NCBI GenBank assembly: GCA_029834535.1
Contig: JAQMWT010000383.1
Span: forward strand, 25,101 to 89,100
Source: Chrysophaeum taylorii
Taxonomy: Eukaryota; Sar; Pelagophyceae; Pelagomonadales; Pelagomonadaceae
Direction of reading: 5' to 3'
DNA: 64,000 nt
Positions 63,794 to 64,000 of the stretch are shown piece after piece. Positions within the stretch are counted from its first letter, which is position 1. Each line of letters starts with the position of its first letter. Both the position numbers and the translations under genes were made by a program. The notes under the pieces are model-generated. The model was given only the letters and a program-made list of their open reading frames with translations, searched no databases and was not told the origin of the DNA.

Positions 63794-64000
63794 TGCAGAG
63801 AAATCTGCTGCCTCTTACCCTTATCCGTCCGTTGAGAACGTGATCTCTTCCTTACCCTTCTTCTTCCTTTCTACACAATCAAATAGTCCTCTGATTTGTG
63901 CCTACGCTCATCATCATGGTCTAGCGCGTCCCGAGGTATGTAGCACTATACACTTTACCTTTCTCGTGTAGTTCTAGATGCCGCCTGTCGTGTTCTGAGG
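63794..64000 (+). repeat. Element E 3' LTR, cut by the window edge
   Basis: Direct repeat of 52631-52837. Confidence 0.9.

Larger units (their letters stand above)
52631..64000 (+). mobile_element. Element E: copia retrotransposon with a second, diverged methyltransferase
   Basis: Direct repeats 52631-52837 and 63794-64000 are LTR starts (TGCAGAGAAATCTGCTGCC); the 3' LTR runs off the window. Order: gag, protease, methyltransferase, integrase, RT, RNase H, then about 1.6 kb of unclear content. gag and protease are nearly intact and pol is heavily frameshifted. It sits in X-C; a 5-bp duplication CTCTG (52626-52630) is predicted on the other side. Confidence 0.88.

Overview
The window looks like nuclear DNA of a eukaryote, most likely an alga or another protist. 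It is almost entirely a graveyard of retroelements nested in one another. I see no convincing host gene, no rRNA or tRNA gene and nothing prokaryotic. Evidence for a eukaryote is the set of Ty1/copia-type LTR elements, non-LTR elements, a Helitron/PIF1 helicase remnant and TTAGGG-like telomeric words inside LTRs. The species cannot be named from the sequence. Non-LTR elements with a C-terminal DxK nuclease, and retrotransposons carrying cytosine methyltransferases, are best known from algae and dinoflagellates, so that direction is plausible but not proven.

Layout. 1-11603 (minus strand): a long non-LTR element (N1) with a membrane/Pro-rich N-terminal ORF, IQ-like repeats plus a RING finger, a reverse transcriptase (RT) and a C-terminal PD-(D/E)XK-like nuclease that runs off the left edge. 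Its RT is split by an almost complete copia element (2109-7260, 96-bp LTRs, 5-bp target duplication). 11604-13500: Helitron helicase remnant, short repeats and an LTR-like direct repeat. 13500-16107: a gag region of a third kind of LTR element. 16108-21845: copy A of element X. 21654-31032: a copia element (D) whose pol carries a complete C5-cytosine DNA methyltransferase between protease and integrase. 31240-38664: two further broken copies of the D family. 39056-39850: LINE 3' end and a fragment of family E. 39983-47357 and 47566-52630: copies B and C of X. 52631-64000: copia element E, inserted in X-C, with its own very different methyltransferase module.

How the parts relate. D and X share LTRs (172-192 bp, TAGAGA...TCTCTA ends), the sequence just before the 3' LTR, and a gag-like start, but X has no RT. 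Instead it has one giant ORF of roughly 2,100 codons of unknown function, reconstructable from copies B and C. X is therefore best read as a protein-coding but RT-less partner mobilised by D-like elements. D and E use overlapping stop/start codons (TGATG, ATGA) between gag and the next ORF. E carries a 22-bp motif five times, mostly at the borders between its protein modules, and X carries three internal copies of its polypurine-tract motif. Nearly all copies are broken by frameshifts, stops or later insertions, so most coding entries are pseudogenes.
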